A stretch of 64,000 nucleotides of DNA from Alitta virens (lineage: Eukaryota; Annelida; Polychaeta; Phyllodocida; Nereididae), in the NCBI GenBank assembly GCA_932294295.1, contig OW028581.1:15219162-15283161 (forward strand), in the 5' to 3' direction. The translations under genes and the position numbers were made by a program. Below the pieces are notes generated by a model. That model saw only the letters and a list, made by a program, of their open reading frames with translations. It had not been told where the DNA came from and did no database searches. This document shows positions 10,601 to 25,000 of the stretch, piece after piece. The number at the start of each line of letters is the position of its first letter. Positions within the stretch are counted from its first letter, which is position 1.

Positions 10601-13600
10601 TTGCCATTGGGGGTACTGTATTCGCAAAGTAATAACAATACTGAAGTGGAAATCCAATGGTTTTTTGCTTTGTCTCAAATTAATGAAATGTTTATATTAT
10701 ATAATGTTTCATTTAATAAACTTTTTCACATGTTTCATGATGCTTAAATGTAGTGGTGCGTTAAGAATGACAACTGAATTAAACCCCTATTATTTCTGAC
10801 GGCGAGTCAGTGAGAGAGGAACAAATTAGTTTCTCAAACCAGGATATTTGTTAGGTTTACGGAGTCTCTGCATAAGTCTCTCTAGATACTGTAGTAGCAT
10901 ACTTAGAAAAGTCATTATTAGAAAACATTGTGTGGATCCAAAAATTTATCGCGTCTTATTACAGTGATTCCAAGTTATCTGTTCAAATATGATCGACTTG
11001 TTGTAGTGGGTGCTGGGTGGCCGGGTGGTTAACTTCGGACAGAGAATTTAACCAAGTTGTATCCAGGTAATATGGTCCTAGCTGGGTGATCTAGTGATAA
11101 GACACTCGCCTGCTCCTCTGAAGGACTCGGGTTCAATCTTAGGCCCAGGCAAGCTTTCATGAGCATCATCTCAGCTGGATGTCATTCGGATGAGACGTGA
11201 AGTTGGCGGTCCCTTGTACTCAGTGTCTATGCTGAGGCAAGTAAAAGATCCCACTCATGGGGTAAAATGTGTAACATGGGTGGAATCCTCCTCTATCTCT
11301 CACCTCATCAATCAACCCTCGATAGCGACAAGAACCTGCATTTTCCATACTTACTTATCATATATGCTTATCTATCTATTACCAATCATGGAAGTACCAA
11401 AGAGAAGAAGTTAGTTATACAGTGAAACCTTGCTATTAAAATTAGTCTATTAAATTAGTTACATTTTCCATTACTGATTGTTTCATTTAACTTTTAATTA
11501 TCTTATTTCTTGATGCAAATTTTACTGTTCTAAATTATAATAGTCAGGTGGTCTTAATAGAGAAGTAATATGAAATGGCAAAAATACACCTGGGAATTAA
11601 AATGTGTTGTCTCATAGTGGTTAACTTCAAGCTTGCTGGCTTCTGTATCATGTGTGGGTTTAATTCCTGGCCAAGCTGGACGTCTCGCAAGAGACATTAA
11701 ATTGGACTTGGTGTCAATGTTGAGACAAGTAAAAGATCCCACCCATGGGGTAAATGTACAACATGATGTGGACGCCAAACTTAATGTGATCATTATGTCT
11801 GCCTCTGGCAGCCAGTCATATTTTATAAGCTGGCTTCAAACCAGTAGCATCGAGACCCTAGTGATTTCTTTTTGGCCTGGCAGCCATAGCTCAGTCATTT
11901 CATCATTACATCTGCCGCTTTGATACTGCTGATCAATTGATATTACTTACCAAAATATTGCTACCTAGAAAGGGATGCTCTTACTCTTAACAAGGACTTG
12001 CTCGTAGTCATTTCATGGAATTACCCGTAGAGGAAATGGGTCTGGGGATTTCCTCATGTTGTTATTAATGTTATAGGCTGGTCGTTCGATAACAAAAAAA
12101 CCATTTGGTAACCTCAAACTTACATCTAGCCTAAATCTCATTGTAAATTTTATGATAAAGTTCTGTTAAAATTTCCATGTATTATTATGATTTTGCGTTA
12201 CCTTCGTGGTGTTTCAGTGGGAGCTTAAATTTCAGAAATTTGAAGCATGTTACGTTTTTGAAAGCCGGCAAAAGTTTAGATATAAATGTATGTTGTTACT
12301 TAAGCGGGAATTTGACATTTTGCACAGGTGTAACTGTTCTGAATACAATTTGCCAACTCGCTGTTTCCGAAGTCTTTATTTTAATGATCGGTTCAGCAGC
12401 AAAAATCAAATCGAAATTGGAAATTTAACCTTCTTGATCTTGAGAGTATATGTAATATTATGTATGTCATGAAAGTTTCAGGGACATTGAGAGTGTGTTA
12501 ATTGACACGTTTATTGTATATCGGTATATGATACAGATTCAAAATATACTGAGTGCCTTCCTAAATCATAATTCTATGCATCGCATATATTTTCAAGGTA
12601 CATAATAAACTTCGGAGACCACTAGAATCTGAACTTATGCGAATTCTGTACGAATGATCGTCATTAGATGTCAACTTTCGCTAGACTTATTTTCAATGAT
12701 TATCGAGGACAAATATTTTGAATGACAGTCAGATCTAATGTCAGTCAGAAGTTTTTAAATATAAAATAAAGACAAAATATAAAAACAGAAATTGTACAGC
12801 AAAACACAGAAATGGGTCAGGAATGAACGCATAGGTCTCATGTCAGAATTTGTTTTCTCATGCCTGAGTTCTCTTTAAAAAGATGATGGTTTTCAGTTCA
12901 CAATATAGTTTATTGTAGTCTTGAACTCATCTGAACCTTTCAAAAGACTATAACGACCACCATGCATGAAGTTTCCTGTCGCCAGTCACATCCCTGATTC
13001 TCTCAATTGAGAACTAAGCAGCTATGTTTTGATGCGGTGGGGCCACAATCTGGTGGTTTTTGAACGTTAATGGATAAAACTGCCAGACCTATACATGTCT
13101 ATACAGACAACTTTTTATTTTTATTTATTATAACCCGTTTTTTATTATATGTGGGTCTTTTGTAGAAAAAAGCTATATAATAACAGCTATTTTGGACTGT
13201 CAGACAGTCTTAGTTATAACTTACTTATACAGGGTGCGGCCTTAAAACTTGCACCAGGCATCTCTTCTTTCGCACTCCAGCAAAGGCTCCAGTAAATAAG
13301 TCGAGATAGGGCTCCAAACTAGCCAATCAGCAGAGAGCCAAACGTACATTTCCTGGGTGCTCTTTCGGGATAGCTCTAGGTTACTCAAATGCTTATGAGG
13401 TCCTTTAAAGTTTTGCCAAATTTAGTCAGAGCATAAGCAATTGGTCATTGTGATATTTTTGATCTTATTAGGTCAGACAATATATCACAGAAGTCAGATT
13501 TCTGTTGGCTTGCATGGTGTCTCTAGTTGCAGTAAAGTTTACAAATAAGAGATTTCCTAGTTACTCAGTACTACACAGGTCTCTGAAGCCACAGAAAATA

Positions 13601-16600
13601 CAATATTTGCAAAGAATCCTCATTCAGTGTTTTTTATACTTGCATATATAATTATCTTGATTATGGTATTACATGATAAGAAGGTTGGTTCCAGTTTTGA
13701 TCCAGCAAGTTCATAAAATTGAAACAGAAATATCATGGCATTCCAGAGGGACTTTTTGAATCTACTACTAATCTGGAAATAATCACATGATTTTCAGGAG
13801 GATTGGCCAGGTAATTAGACAGAAAAGACAGAAAATTTATCTGAACCCAAAATGGCACTCTCCGCCTCGAAGGTGACAATGCTCTACCTTCTTATTAAAA
13901 ATGAATCTATTTGCCATATTTGAGGGGTCAAAGGTCAAGACAGGTGTCTGTAACACATCTGTATGATCAGTGACATCATCGAATGCTTGTATTACAAAGG
14001 CTGAGTTGAAAATGACCCGAAGGTGTGATAAGTGTGCATGTGCTATATTTAGATCTATACTATCTATTATGTCTTTTCTATAATAATTATCTATAATAAT
14101 ATTATAGTATATGACTATTGTATAATATTATGTTGGTATGGTAACAGTGTTGTTGTCAACAATAGTCAAAGCAAACGAAGACAAAGCCATGACTTCAGGG
14201 GCCTGCGTTTTACAAGTCAGAATACATGCGTCCCAAATCACTGAACGTAATTCATACACTGTATTTTCATGTATGATATAATATTTCACTCGTGTTAAAT
14301 ACCCGGTTTTCTCCAGATGCATTTTACAAAGTTTGATATTGTTTAACACTGAAACTTTAGAACTGTGGTAATTTTTCAGTGTAAAATGTAGGTTGATGCG
14401 TGTGCTAATATTGGTCTGTAATGTGATGCATGGTTTGTTCATTGTGTTTCTATAATAAATACCATACAATGTATGGTATTTTCAAAACAGTGATTTCATT
14501 GTACATAGATGTAATTGTACAAAATACGACTTCAGTGTGTGACCCAATTTTTTTGGAAAGTTACTCCGCTAATCTCAAGGATATAAGATGGCACCCTTGG
14601 TCTGACTGATTCTTTTGTCGATTGATTGATTGATAATATACAATGATTGATTGATTGATAATATACAATGATTGATTGATTTATAGCTTTGCTTGATTGG
14701 TTAGTATCTCGATCGAATCAATGATTTGAATTGGTTGATTGACTGGTGTTTGAAGTAGTTGATTGATTGATTGATTGATTAATAATTCAATAATGAATTG
14801 TTGATTGATAGCCGATTGTTTTGATTGTTTGCCAAACAATTGAAATTGATCAGTGGCTGTTATGTAGACAGTTGAAACCTGATCATTTTGCCTGTCTGAT
14901 TGCTTGACTGTAGCATTGAATGGTTGATTGATTAATAGTTTAATAGGTTGATGATTCGATTGTTAAATCGATTGACTGACTGGTTGATTATTGGGTGAAT
15001 ATCATTGATGGATTAGTCGATTTTGGAAAGATTTATTTGTTTGTTTTGGTTGATTTACTTGTGGTTAGAATAGATTGATTGGTCAGTTGACTGATAGTTG
15101 AATCAGAAAATTGATTGATTGACTGATTGATTAACTGATTGATGGAATAACTGATTGATTGATTGAATGATTGAATGATTGAATAGAACAATTTACTGAT
15201 GGTTGAATTGATAAATTGTTTAATAGATTGATTGACTGAATGATTGATTGATTGTAATCTAAACAGCTGATAAGTTGTAAGAACTTACTCATATTAAGTT
15301 GAACATTTAATCAATTCAAGTGGTTCGTGGGAACATTGTGTTGTTAACTGGAAGTAATTTGTTTGAAAAATTAACTGTTATCCTTCTTGTTGATTCAAAG
15401 ATTCCAAAATTTTTCATTTTATAGAACTCTTACAATTTCACTTCCTGATATACCTATGACTTTTCCTGTATGTAAATTTGATTTTGAACATATCTTTTTT
15501 AAGTTATACTACTGTTGAAGCTCTATGATATTTTTTGTTTGTTATGACACAGTATTTTGTTGCTATGGGGTCTACCTGATCCCAGGCAGATTGGTCACGG
15601 TGACCTTGGAAGAAAACTTGTGACCTTGGCCAGGAGTACTTTCGAGATGAGTTGTTGTATGATATCGAGAAAGAATATTGGCAATCATAATATGGCTAAA
15701 AATGTTAATTTTCCATGTATATCTTGAAACCGGATGATACTCCCCCCCCCCCCCCCCCCCCCCAAACATTATTTTCCCAAACTTTAGAATTTACCAAGCT
15801 TTGGTTTCATTTCGAAATGTAACCCGAAGCAAGATTATAAATAAATTTAAAAAAAAGAAGAGAGATTTAGCACATGATTTGTATGGTTGTGGTGTAGAAT
15901 TAGTTCAGTTTAAGTGACTTTGCATTTTATGGACTTTTTGGTATTTCCTTTTTCGAGAAATCCTGTTCTTTGTATCAGCCATTGTTCATCAGTAGTTTTC
16001 CAAAAAGCTTCCAAAACATTGAGCATTATTAGATTCATTATCAGTGTGCAGTTTCACTTCGCTGTACCTTACATTTCAACCTTATAAGTGTGTTGTTACT
16101 TAACTTGTAATAAAGAAAGGAGAAATTTAAGGAAAACAATTTAAAATGGCCAACTCGATTATTTGTTGATGTTTATAAAACATCTTGAAATTAACATCGC
16201 AGTGCAATTTGTTCCGAGTTTTCTCGCAGCGTAAATGATCTGAATTGTGAGGTTATCGTACGAGTGAGGTAATTTTTAAGTACTAACTCATAAACGTACA
16301 GATTTGCCAGAATATTGAGGTTTTGTACGGACGATCGTATTACTGAGATGGATGTACATGTATATTAACTATATTTTAATGTAAGATGAGTTGCAATGTA
16401 CATTATACAGTAAATAGAGTTATCAGATTAGAGTGATCAGAGGAAAGTTGACTTATTGTAGGTTCCCAGAAAATATACAGCAGTGACAGCACTTAGTTTT
16501 CTTTTTACAGCTCTTCCTAGAAATGGCAAATTGCTAAAAAATAAATAAAAGACTAAATGTTGCTATGGTTACGAAGTCCAGTTTACGTTCCAAGTACTAT

Positions 16601-18998
16601 ATTATACAAAAGTAATTTTCCATGGTTTGTCTAACTCGAAATTAAGACCAACTAAACCTAACTAATATATCGCTAATTGTCACGAGTCAATATTTCGAAT
16701 ATGATTGGTGATGATACGACAAGTTTAGAATTCAGTGATCTCATTGGTGGTGTAGTTTAGCGTTTACGAATGATCCTAATGGCAAGGTTTGCAGCATTTG
16801 TCAGATTCTGATTATTATTTGACCATTGGTAAAGAAAATGAATGCGTTATATTCTGATCAAACAGATTAATTAACCTTCTTGACTTAATAAGATTTATTC
16901 AGCGGTTGGTCATGTATTTTGATTATTGATATGATGATATGATGATGTCATCGATATGTGGTCATTGACAAGGTGGACATTTCATAATCTTGTGTCATAT
17001 TTGTGTAGACTAAATATGGAGTGGGTATATTTCCTGTATTAATCAATAATGCACCCATGACCCATGCCATAGCCCACATATACAGGAAAACCCAACTATT
17101 ATGACTACCAAATATGACCTCAAATCGAAGGTTATGACCTTTGGCCTTGAAGACCGCTTCGGTGGGTGCGAAAACTGATTAAGAAGTTAAAAAAAGGAAA
17201 TTGTTCCAGAATTAATAGTGGAGCAGCTTAGGCCCAAAAAGTGCAATATTTAAGGAAGTAGTGATCACAAGAGTAGAACAGAAAGGTTTATTTATACAAA
17301 AATGTTTCCAAGAATTTCAGCTGTCTGATGCTGGTCATGAAAATTACCTAAATTTAGTGTGAAACCAGTGGCAACAGTTTCCATGGCAACCATTTAGTAA
17401 AAATAAACGGGAGAAATTTTTCAGAACTAAGACTACCTCGATTGATTTTTTGATTCCCAAAAGTGGTCGCAATTGTGGAGGTCTAGGGTGTTTGTACTGT
17501 ACCATTTGTCTGACCTAGGTTTGGTCAGCTAAAGACGAATGTAACGCTAGTATATAAACTTAATTTGCTGTAATCTTTTACAGTGTGTCTGCCTCAAAAC
17601 AGATGCACCCACCCTCATAAAACTAACAAATTTGGGGACTGCCCAAAAGTGTTTATTATAAATAATCATTTGTAAACCAGGTATGTAAGATATTAAAAAT
17701 AATTCATTCCTTGTCGAAGTCTTGGATTTGATCTACACTATTGATTTTATCTTGTTATCTAGAACAACATTGTCAGTAGTACTGTACATTGTTCTTGGTG
17801 TCTGTGCCGAGGCAGGTAGGAGCTCCACCAAAAGACTAAGCAGATAGGAGCTTAGATATCTGGCAATTTACTGCTGTTTAACCATGAAGACAAGAGGCTT
17901 AAATTAATTAATTAATTAATTAATTTAAATTAACTTAAATCGGTCAAAGATAAGATGTACTATATTGCGTCCAGATTTTGAGAATATTTTTTGTTTTTTT
18001 TCGACTCAATGTCACAAATGGTTTTGAGCTTTAGCGTATCATCATGACATCTGCCGGTGGAAGCTTCAGATCTGCATTACCTAAAATAAAATCTAGATTT
18101 TCAGTATGTACTCATGACTTGGTATATATAGTGATATAGTCTGACAGGGAGGTGAAATGTTGTCTTGAATGAGCAACGCTTTGTTATATACGTTGTCCTT
18201 GGCAACCAGTTGGTTTGAACTGACTCAGCAATCTGGTTCCAACTGGTTTGAAGCAGTCCTGGTTGCTTAATAGCCTGAAATCTGTCTGACTCCACCCAAC
18301 AGACTATATATATAAATATATATATAGTTATAAAAAACTACCTTATTATAATGATATACCATTGCTCAGTTTGTAATTTTGGATCATTTGTCACATTTTA
18401 TGATCAAAGTTTAGCATGTTCAGTGGGCATTTGTGTCATAAGAACAATTCTGGTAATTATTGGTGATATATAGATGCTGTCGTGTTTCTAAATATGAGAT
18501 ATTTTTATTTTTTTGCAAAATTGTTCTGAAAATTTATTGGAATAATAATATTCTTTATTATCTGTGACTGAGATAAGCTCTCATGGGTGTCTTTTCTTAG
18601 TGGTCTGTGTCAGTTAATGTTTTTGTTTTGTTGCCATAGTGACGTCATTATGCAGGATAATTTGTTTAGTGAATCCAGTAAGTTAGCCTTCTGATGTCTA
18701 GATTCTCTCTATGTTATTCCATGGTTATTCTAATAATATTATTTGTGGTCCTTGTGATCATGAATTTAATGGGTGTTATGTAAGACTTCGTCCTTGAACT
18801 TCATCATGTTCATACAAGTCGTCGATCATTATTTGTATTTTGATATTTTCTCTCACATAATATGTTGGGGCCTGTGTAGACTAGATAGATGGATAGATAG
18901 ATAGACAGATAGACAGATAGATATACAAATAGATAGATAGATATCAGATAGATAGATAGATATACAAATAGATAGATAGATAGATAGATCGATTAAAC

Positions 18999-19035
<37 letters not shown>

Positions 19036-22000
19036 GGGAGGTCAGAGAGATAGATATACAGATAGATAGATAGATAGATAATTAGATAGATAATTTTATA
19101 AGAACACTACTAAATTATTGTTAATCTTCAAATGTGTACTATCATTTAAGTTCCAGAATAAAGCCACTTTTCTTATATAAACTTGGTTATTTATCTGCAG
19201 AAATTCTCGCTAAGAAGCAAAGCATTAATTGTAGTACACAAAGGTCAAGGAGATCTGGCGATTTAGAACGTTGTTTACGTCACGCGCCTCCCACGTGCTG
19301 AACGGAAGACGTAATGCTGATGACGTCACGTGGTGCGAATCCATAGTAATGAAATTGTTTGTGTAGGTCTGTGGGGATGCTGTCTGAGATAATTTGTTTG
19401 TCATGAGATTGCACTTGTCTAGAAATGCAATTTCTCGGAAGAGGCTTGGTCATATTTTTGAAAAATAGTTTTATCTAGAATTAATTACTGTTCAGTAGTT
19501 GCGAATTTCTGTGACCTTCAAACCTAGGTCAAGGACAATAAAATTGAATTAATTCCAAAAAAATCTTACTCTCAGTCATAGACTTTAGTTTGCTGAATTA
19601 TAAAATAAATTTTATAGGATTAATGATGAATTGGGCCTATGGTATTAGTTCCAGCCAGTTTTCGGAGAGTCTTGGATTTAAGACCTGACCAAGCGACCTT
19701 TCTACTGAGGTTTAAGGTACATAGATGTACATTAATGGAGGTGGCTTAATTATAAGCTAGAGCTTGCTAGATTGGCCATAATCAAGTTTACATAGATTTG
19801 ACATTTTGTAACTTTATTTGAGGGGTGACATTGAGCTGTTGAGGGGATGTTGTTCTGAGCTGTTGTCGTTTCATGGGTGCACATGTAGTCCTTATGACCT
19901 GTGGTCTATGCTGAGGCAATGTAAAATAAAACTAAGTGGAATATTGTACAGTAATTACACAGTATTAGATAAAGATTTTAGAAGTTTGATAAGTTTTTCG
20001 GAAACTGAATCCATGAACTTAACCAATGTTTAAAGAATGTTAAAAGGCGACTTATGATAGTCTAGACATGGGGGACCCTGTTGAAAATCTTCTTCGAAGA
20101 CAGACACGCTGAAACCATGGAGCCACCAGAACTGGTGGTTCAGGGGTGAAAGGGACAGAAAGATTGTAAAGTAATTGACCAACTTTCTGGCCTATTCCTA
20201 ATGTCCTTATCATAAAATACTTCTCATTTCTACATTGGCCATTAGTCTAGAAGAATACAGAAACAGCATTACAACTGTACAGAAAAGGGGTAAACTTTGG
20301 TCAAAAGAGGTGAAAACAAGTTTATTGCCCAGATGTTGGGATGATTCTATCATTCTTATCAAATGTTTCAATCAGACTGAAAAGTCATTCTGAGGATGCA
20401 ACTGTCCAAGCTCGCTCTAAAACTGCTCTATTATCCCCCAGGCTTCCTCTACATTATTCCAGCCTCAGCCACTGTGGCTAAAGCAGTCCAACTTTTTAAA
20501 GCCACAACAGAGACAGTTTAGCTACCATTATTTGATGCAGCTTTCGCAAGTTTTTAATTCCCAGTCGAAAACGTACTTGACTTAATGTATTGTGATGTTA
20601 AATGGTACAAGGTAAATTTGCAGTATGGAATAGGGTGTGACTTGGATGATAGCTGGGCGCTGATTGGCCAGGCGAATACATTGAGGACACTCTTCTAAAG
20701 TTGCATTTCATTTGGATCATTATGATCATCTAGGATGTCAGTCACATGAAACATTAAATTGATGGTGCCTTTTACTCTGTCTATGCTGAGGCAAGTGACC
20801 CCATGTAGTAAATCAGGGATATCTCCCAACTTTGAAAATGATTATGCACGGTTGGATAAATTGTACAGTATATGGTCATCTGAAAATAAGCCACAAATGA
20901 TAAAGTGCAAAATTAGATTAGCCACATGGCTATTGGATTAGCATATTGCTACGTGGCTTCTGCTAGAGAGAACCAAGGTAAATGTGTCAAATTGACTCCT
21001 GGCCTTATCATTTCATCATTACGCCTGCCCGTGATGGCTTCTCAGAGTAGCTGATTAAGCTTTATTCCAGTGGCATGGATACGATACAATACATACAATA
21101 CAATACACAGAAAAAAACAAATTTGGGAACACCGGCTAGGAGATATAATGTGACTAGCGGCTTCGCAAGGCTGGTTCAAGAAAGACAATACGGCCCATCA
21201 AACGTAGAAGTAGAGTGATTTATCCTCAAGGCACTGCATACTGGAATTATGCTAAAAAATTTTGCAAGTCTGAATAAGCCTCGTCAGCACTTTCTGTCGA
21301 ATGAGAGCGAACGAAGTAATTTGCAAACTAAGCGAAAATACATGATGACATTGCAAAAGAAAGATGATGACATTGCAAAATTTATTTTCATAAGCAGAAT
21401 CTTGTACTGATGTCCTCATTTATTTTGAAGGACTTCCAACACTGTGTCATGCAGAACGGTACAGTACACAACTGTATTATGTCAGCATTTTCGTATCATT
21501 AATTTGCAACAGTCTCACCAAAACAATTTTTAACACCCAGTGAATTTGAAATGATTGATGAGTTGATAATATTTTTTGAGAAAGACACGGATAACGAGTT
21601 TTAAGTTCACAAAGTTACAAATGATGTATGATAAAGTTTGGTTAAAAAAAACAAGAAGAAGCCATTCTCAATGCAGTTTTTCCAGTGCAGTTGGTTAAAG
21701 TGAAGATTATTTAACCTTGTTTTACTGCTTAGGCCTTTGTAATAATGACTGTATTTCTATCCGTTTACAGGTGCGAAGATCCGCTGTTCGACTTGTTACG
21801 CAGAATGTTCTCTGAGCGCTGTGCTGCCGAATCTCTTCGTGAATTTAGGAGCGGGACCTTCGGAATCTGTTTCTGTCACCAACGAACGAAAGGCGTGTAC
21901 AGCATGCGACGAGCAAGTGGACGCGACATCATTTTGTCAAGAATGCTCAGAATGGTTGTGTGACCAATGCGTCCAAGCGCACAGACGAGTGAGAGTCACC

Positions 22001-25000
22001 AAGGACCACACAATCTTGCCAAAAGAGTCGTTAGTCAATCAAGAAGAAGATGGATCTTCTTCCCAGGCCGAAAGGCTGCCGTTCTGTCCTGTACATAAAC
22101 AAGAAGTGTTGTGCTTGTTTTGCGAGACTTGTGATAAGCTAACATGCCGTGACTGCCAGCTTTTGGAGCATAAAGAACATCGCTATCAATTCGTCGGGGA
22201 AGCTGCCGTACACTACAAGCAGTTTCTTGGGACCTTGTTGACAAAACTTAAGGAAAAGAGAACGTACATAGAAAATGCAAAGACCTTAATTAATCGCCGC
22301 TATCAGGAAATAGCAGAAAGAGAAAAACTAGTTACCAACGACATTAAAACATTCGCCGTTCGTCTTATAACGGAAATTAACAAAAGGGGGAAAAAACTCC
22401 TGCTGGATCTAAATTCAGTTTGTAGCTCTAAGAAGCGACAATTAGGACTGAAGCACAATGAAATACTAGCTCTGTCAGGACGGTTAGATCACGCCTTAAA
22501 ATTTGCGGGATACGTCATGGAGAACAACAGTAACCCAGCAGTGCTCGATTCGAAGAAAGTCTTGATAAACCAACTGAAACATGTCCTGCGCACTAGGTGC
22601 GAAGTGCCTAACCCTTACCATGTGGTCGACATTCGACTTAAGGCAGATTCGCAGTTCTTGCTGACAAACATAGCATCTCAGGGAAGCCTCATCGTCGATG
22701 GAGTCTCCTACCAGGGCCCAAGCCTCGGTGGGCAACCGACGGGACAAGAACAAGTCCCCATGACACAGCTACCCCAAATAAACCCTCCAGCAATGCCCAC
22801 CCCGCCCACTCGTCGTCTCCCTTCTCTGACAAACTTCACACCAGAACAACGAGCTATTCTCATGAAGAAGCTAGCACACATAAACCGCAGCCCGATGTCA
22901 TCCAGCGGGTCACTGAACCATCCCCTGCGAATGGCCACCTCCACTGCGACCAGTCAACAGAGACATTTCTCGTCTGCTCCACAGTCTTCAATGGTGTCCT
23001 CCAGTCAGCAACAGGTTGGTATATGAACATCGTAATGGAGTCTTTTCACTGAGCAGCCCTGAATTCCGCCAGGCATAAGTCTTTCTCCTGCTTTTATTAA
23101 TCATTTTGCTTCTCAGACATAGTAGAACATAATTAGCTTATTCAATAAATACTTTACTCAGGGAAATAACAGAAATCAATTGAATTATAAGATGTCAAAT
23201 ATACATTTAGATGCAGTAAAAATACTACGGCTAGAATGCACACTGCTTCAGCCAATCACAGAAAAGGGCGGGAACTTTCTCAGCCAATAGAATTGCAGTA
23301 TTCTGTCGTAGCCACTAGGGCTGTTTATCGAGGGTTGCCTAAAATGTCACACTATACACCGAGCGTTGGCGTTAGAAAAAGAATTCTCATCTGTTTAAAA
23401 CATGTTTACAACAGTTGGAAACCTAATACTTTGCAGATAAAAAGTAGATAAAGTGTTGGGCACGTCGTCAAAGTTGTTACTTTAAAAAATTGATATTTTA
23501 TATAAATATATATGGTCGATAATTTTCGAGCAGCAGTACTGCCATGCGATAATCGAGTATTTGCTTGCTCGACACGGGTCTAGTAGCCACCTGGTGGAAA
23601 TGTCAAGAACCTTCAGTGAAAATCCACTATTAACATATAATAATTAAAAACTTGTGAGTTTAGTCAACATTTTATTTGCTCGCTCAACACGGGTCTAGTA
23701 GCCACCTGGTGGAAATGTCAAGAACCTTCAGTGAAAATCCACTATTAACATAATATATATTATAATAATTAAGAACTTGTGAGTTTAGTCAACATTTGCT
23801 CATTGAGCTTTTGTGGCATATATTTTTGGAACATATTGTATACAACGTATAGATATCCTCATTTTTTTTAAAGTAAGTGAGTAGAAAAAACAGTAATGTT
23901 AGACCTGCTAAAGGGAAGTTTTTAGTGTTTTATATGAGGATATGCAAGTTACACAACATAATTATAGAGCAGCTCTGTGGGTTATGCTCTATGAACTTCC
24001 ATGAAGAATTTTCTTAGTTTTTTCGCAAATCTACCGGCTGTTCCTACCAATTTTCATTTTAATTTGCCAAAATGTCAGCTAATATTTGTTGCTTGCCAAG
24101 TTGATATTTTGTGTTTTTAAAGAGAGCGTGTTATGTTTTTTTTTTGTTTCTGAAATTTTGCATTCGTGCATTTATTTAATTTCACAGATGATAAACAAGC
24201 TGGGTATGCGGTTGCCTACTCAGCAAAGCGGAATGATCAACTTAGCTCAGCTTCAGCAGCAGAGACTCCAAAGGCAACTGATGCAGCAACAACATCAACA
24301 ACATAATCCCATCGTGATCGCTCCCACGTCCCCCAATACTTCTTCGTACCCCCAACCGGGAACCAGCTCTGACCGATCGAGTCCTTTCTCTCGATCTGAC
24401 GGGTAAGCATCACTTTCTTTCTTTGTCTATATGGGTTTTGTTTGATCAAAAGTCGCAGCAGTGACTAGAAAATGTACAGAAACTGATGATCCCTCATTCT
24501 AGCGTTCGCTAACTTAAGTATTTCCTAGAAGTCCACCTTTGAATTAGCGTTGAGCTTCCTAAAATAATGTTCATCTGCTTAGTGTAAGTCTGTAGAATCG
24601 TGTTTTGAACTGTTTACACTGTTGCGCTAAAACATTTGGAGAGACCACAGCATTCATTGTACAATGTTTGTTGTATTCTAAGATGGAATTACCTAAACAC
24701 CCGCTTATTGAGACATCGTTGGTATAAAAACAATATTTTAGCATGACATTTCCATTAAAATTCCCATCATTGTAATTGTTGAATTTTAATTTGTATTACC
24801 TGTAGATGGCAATGGGAATGTAATGATGTAGAAATTTTAAGGAATGTTGAGGAAATTTTAACTTTTCTTATTCTATCTGACCATGTTTAGCCATAATTTG
24901 TGTTTATGTGTAATTGAGACTGTATGCTTTTGAATGGATGTATATGCCGCTTGGCATTTTTTTCTATTTTTTGGAAAATAAATGATTATTATAAATATTA

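Noticed and set aside
11085..11150. Possible functional tRNA gene
   Set aside because: Only A- and B-box-like motifs are present; no full cloverleaf could be folded and the body shows it to be a SINE.
12177..12472. Overlapping open frames on the + strand in TIF1 intron 1
   Set aside because: Two different frames are open over the same DNA and neither has family features; TIF1 exons 1 and 2 join in frame without it.
14128..14469. 113-residue minus-strand open frame
   Set aside because: No domain, no splice context and it ends at a palindrome; taken as chance.
22496..22944. Minus-strand open frames inside TIF1 exon 2
   Set aside because: Shadows of the coding frame on the opposite strand.
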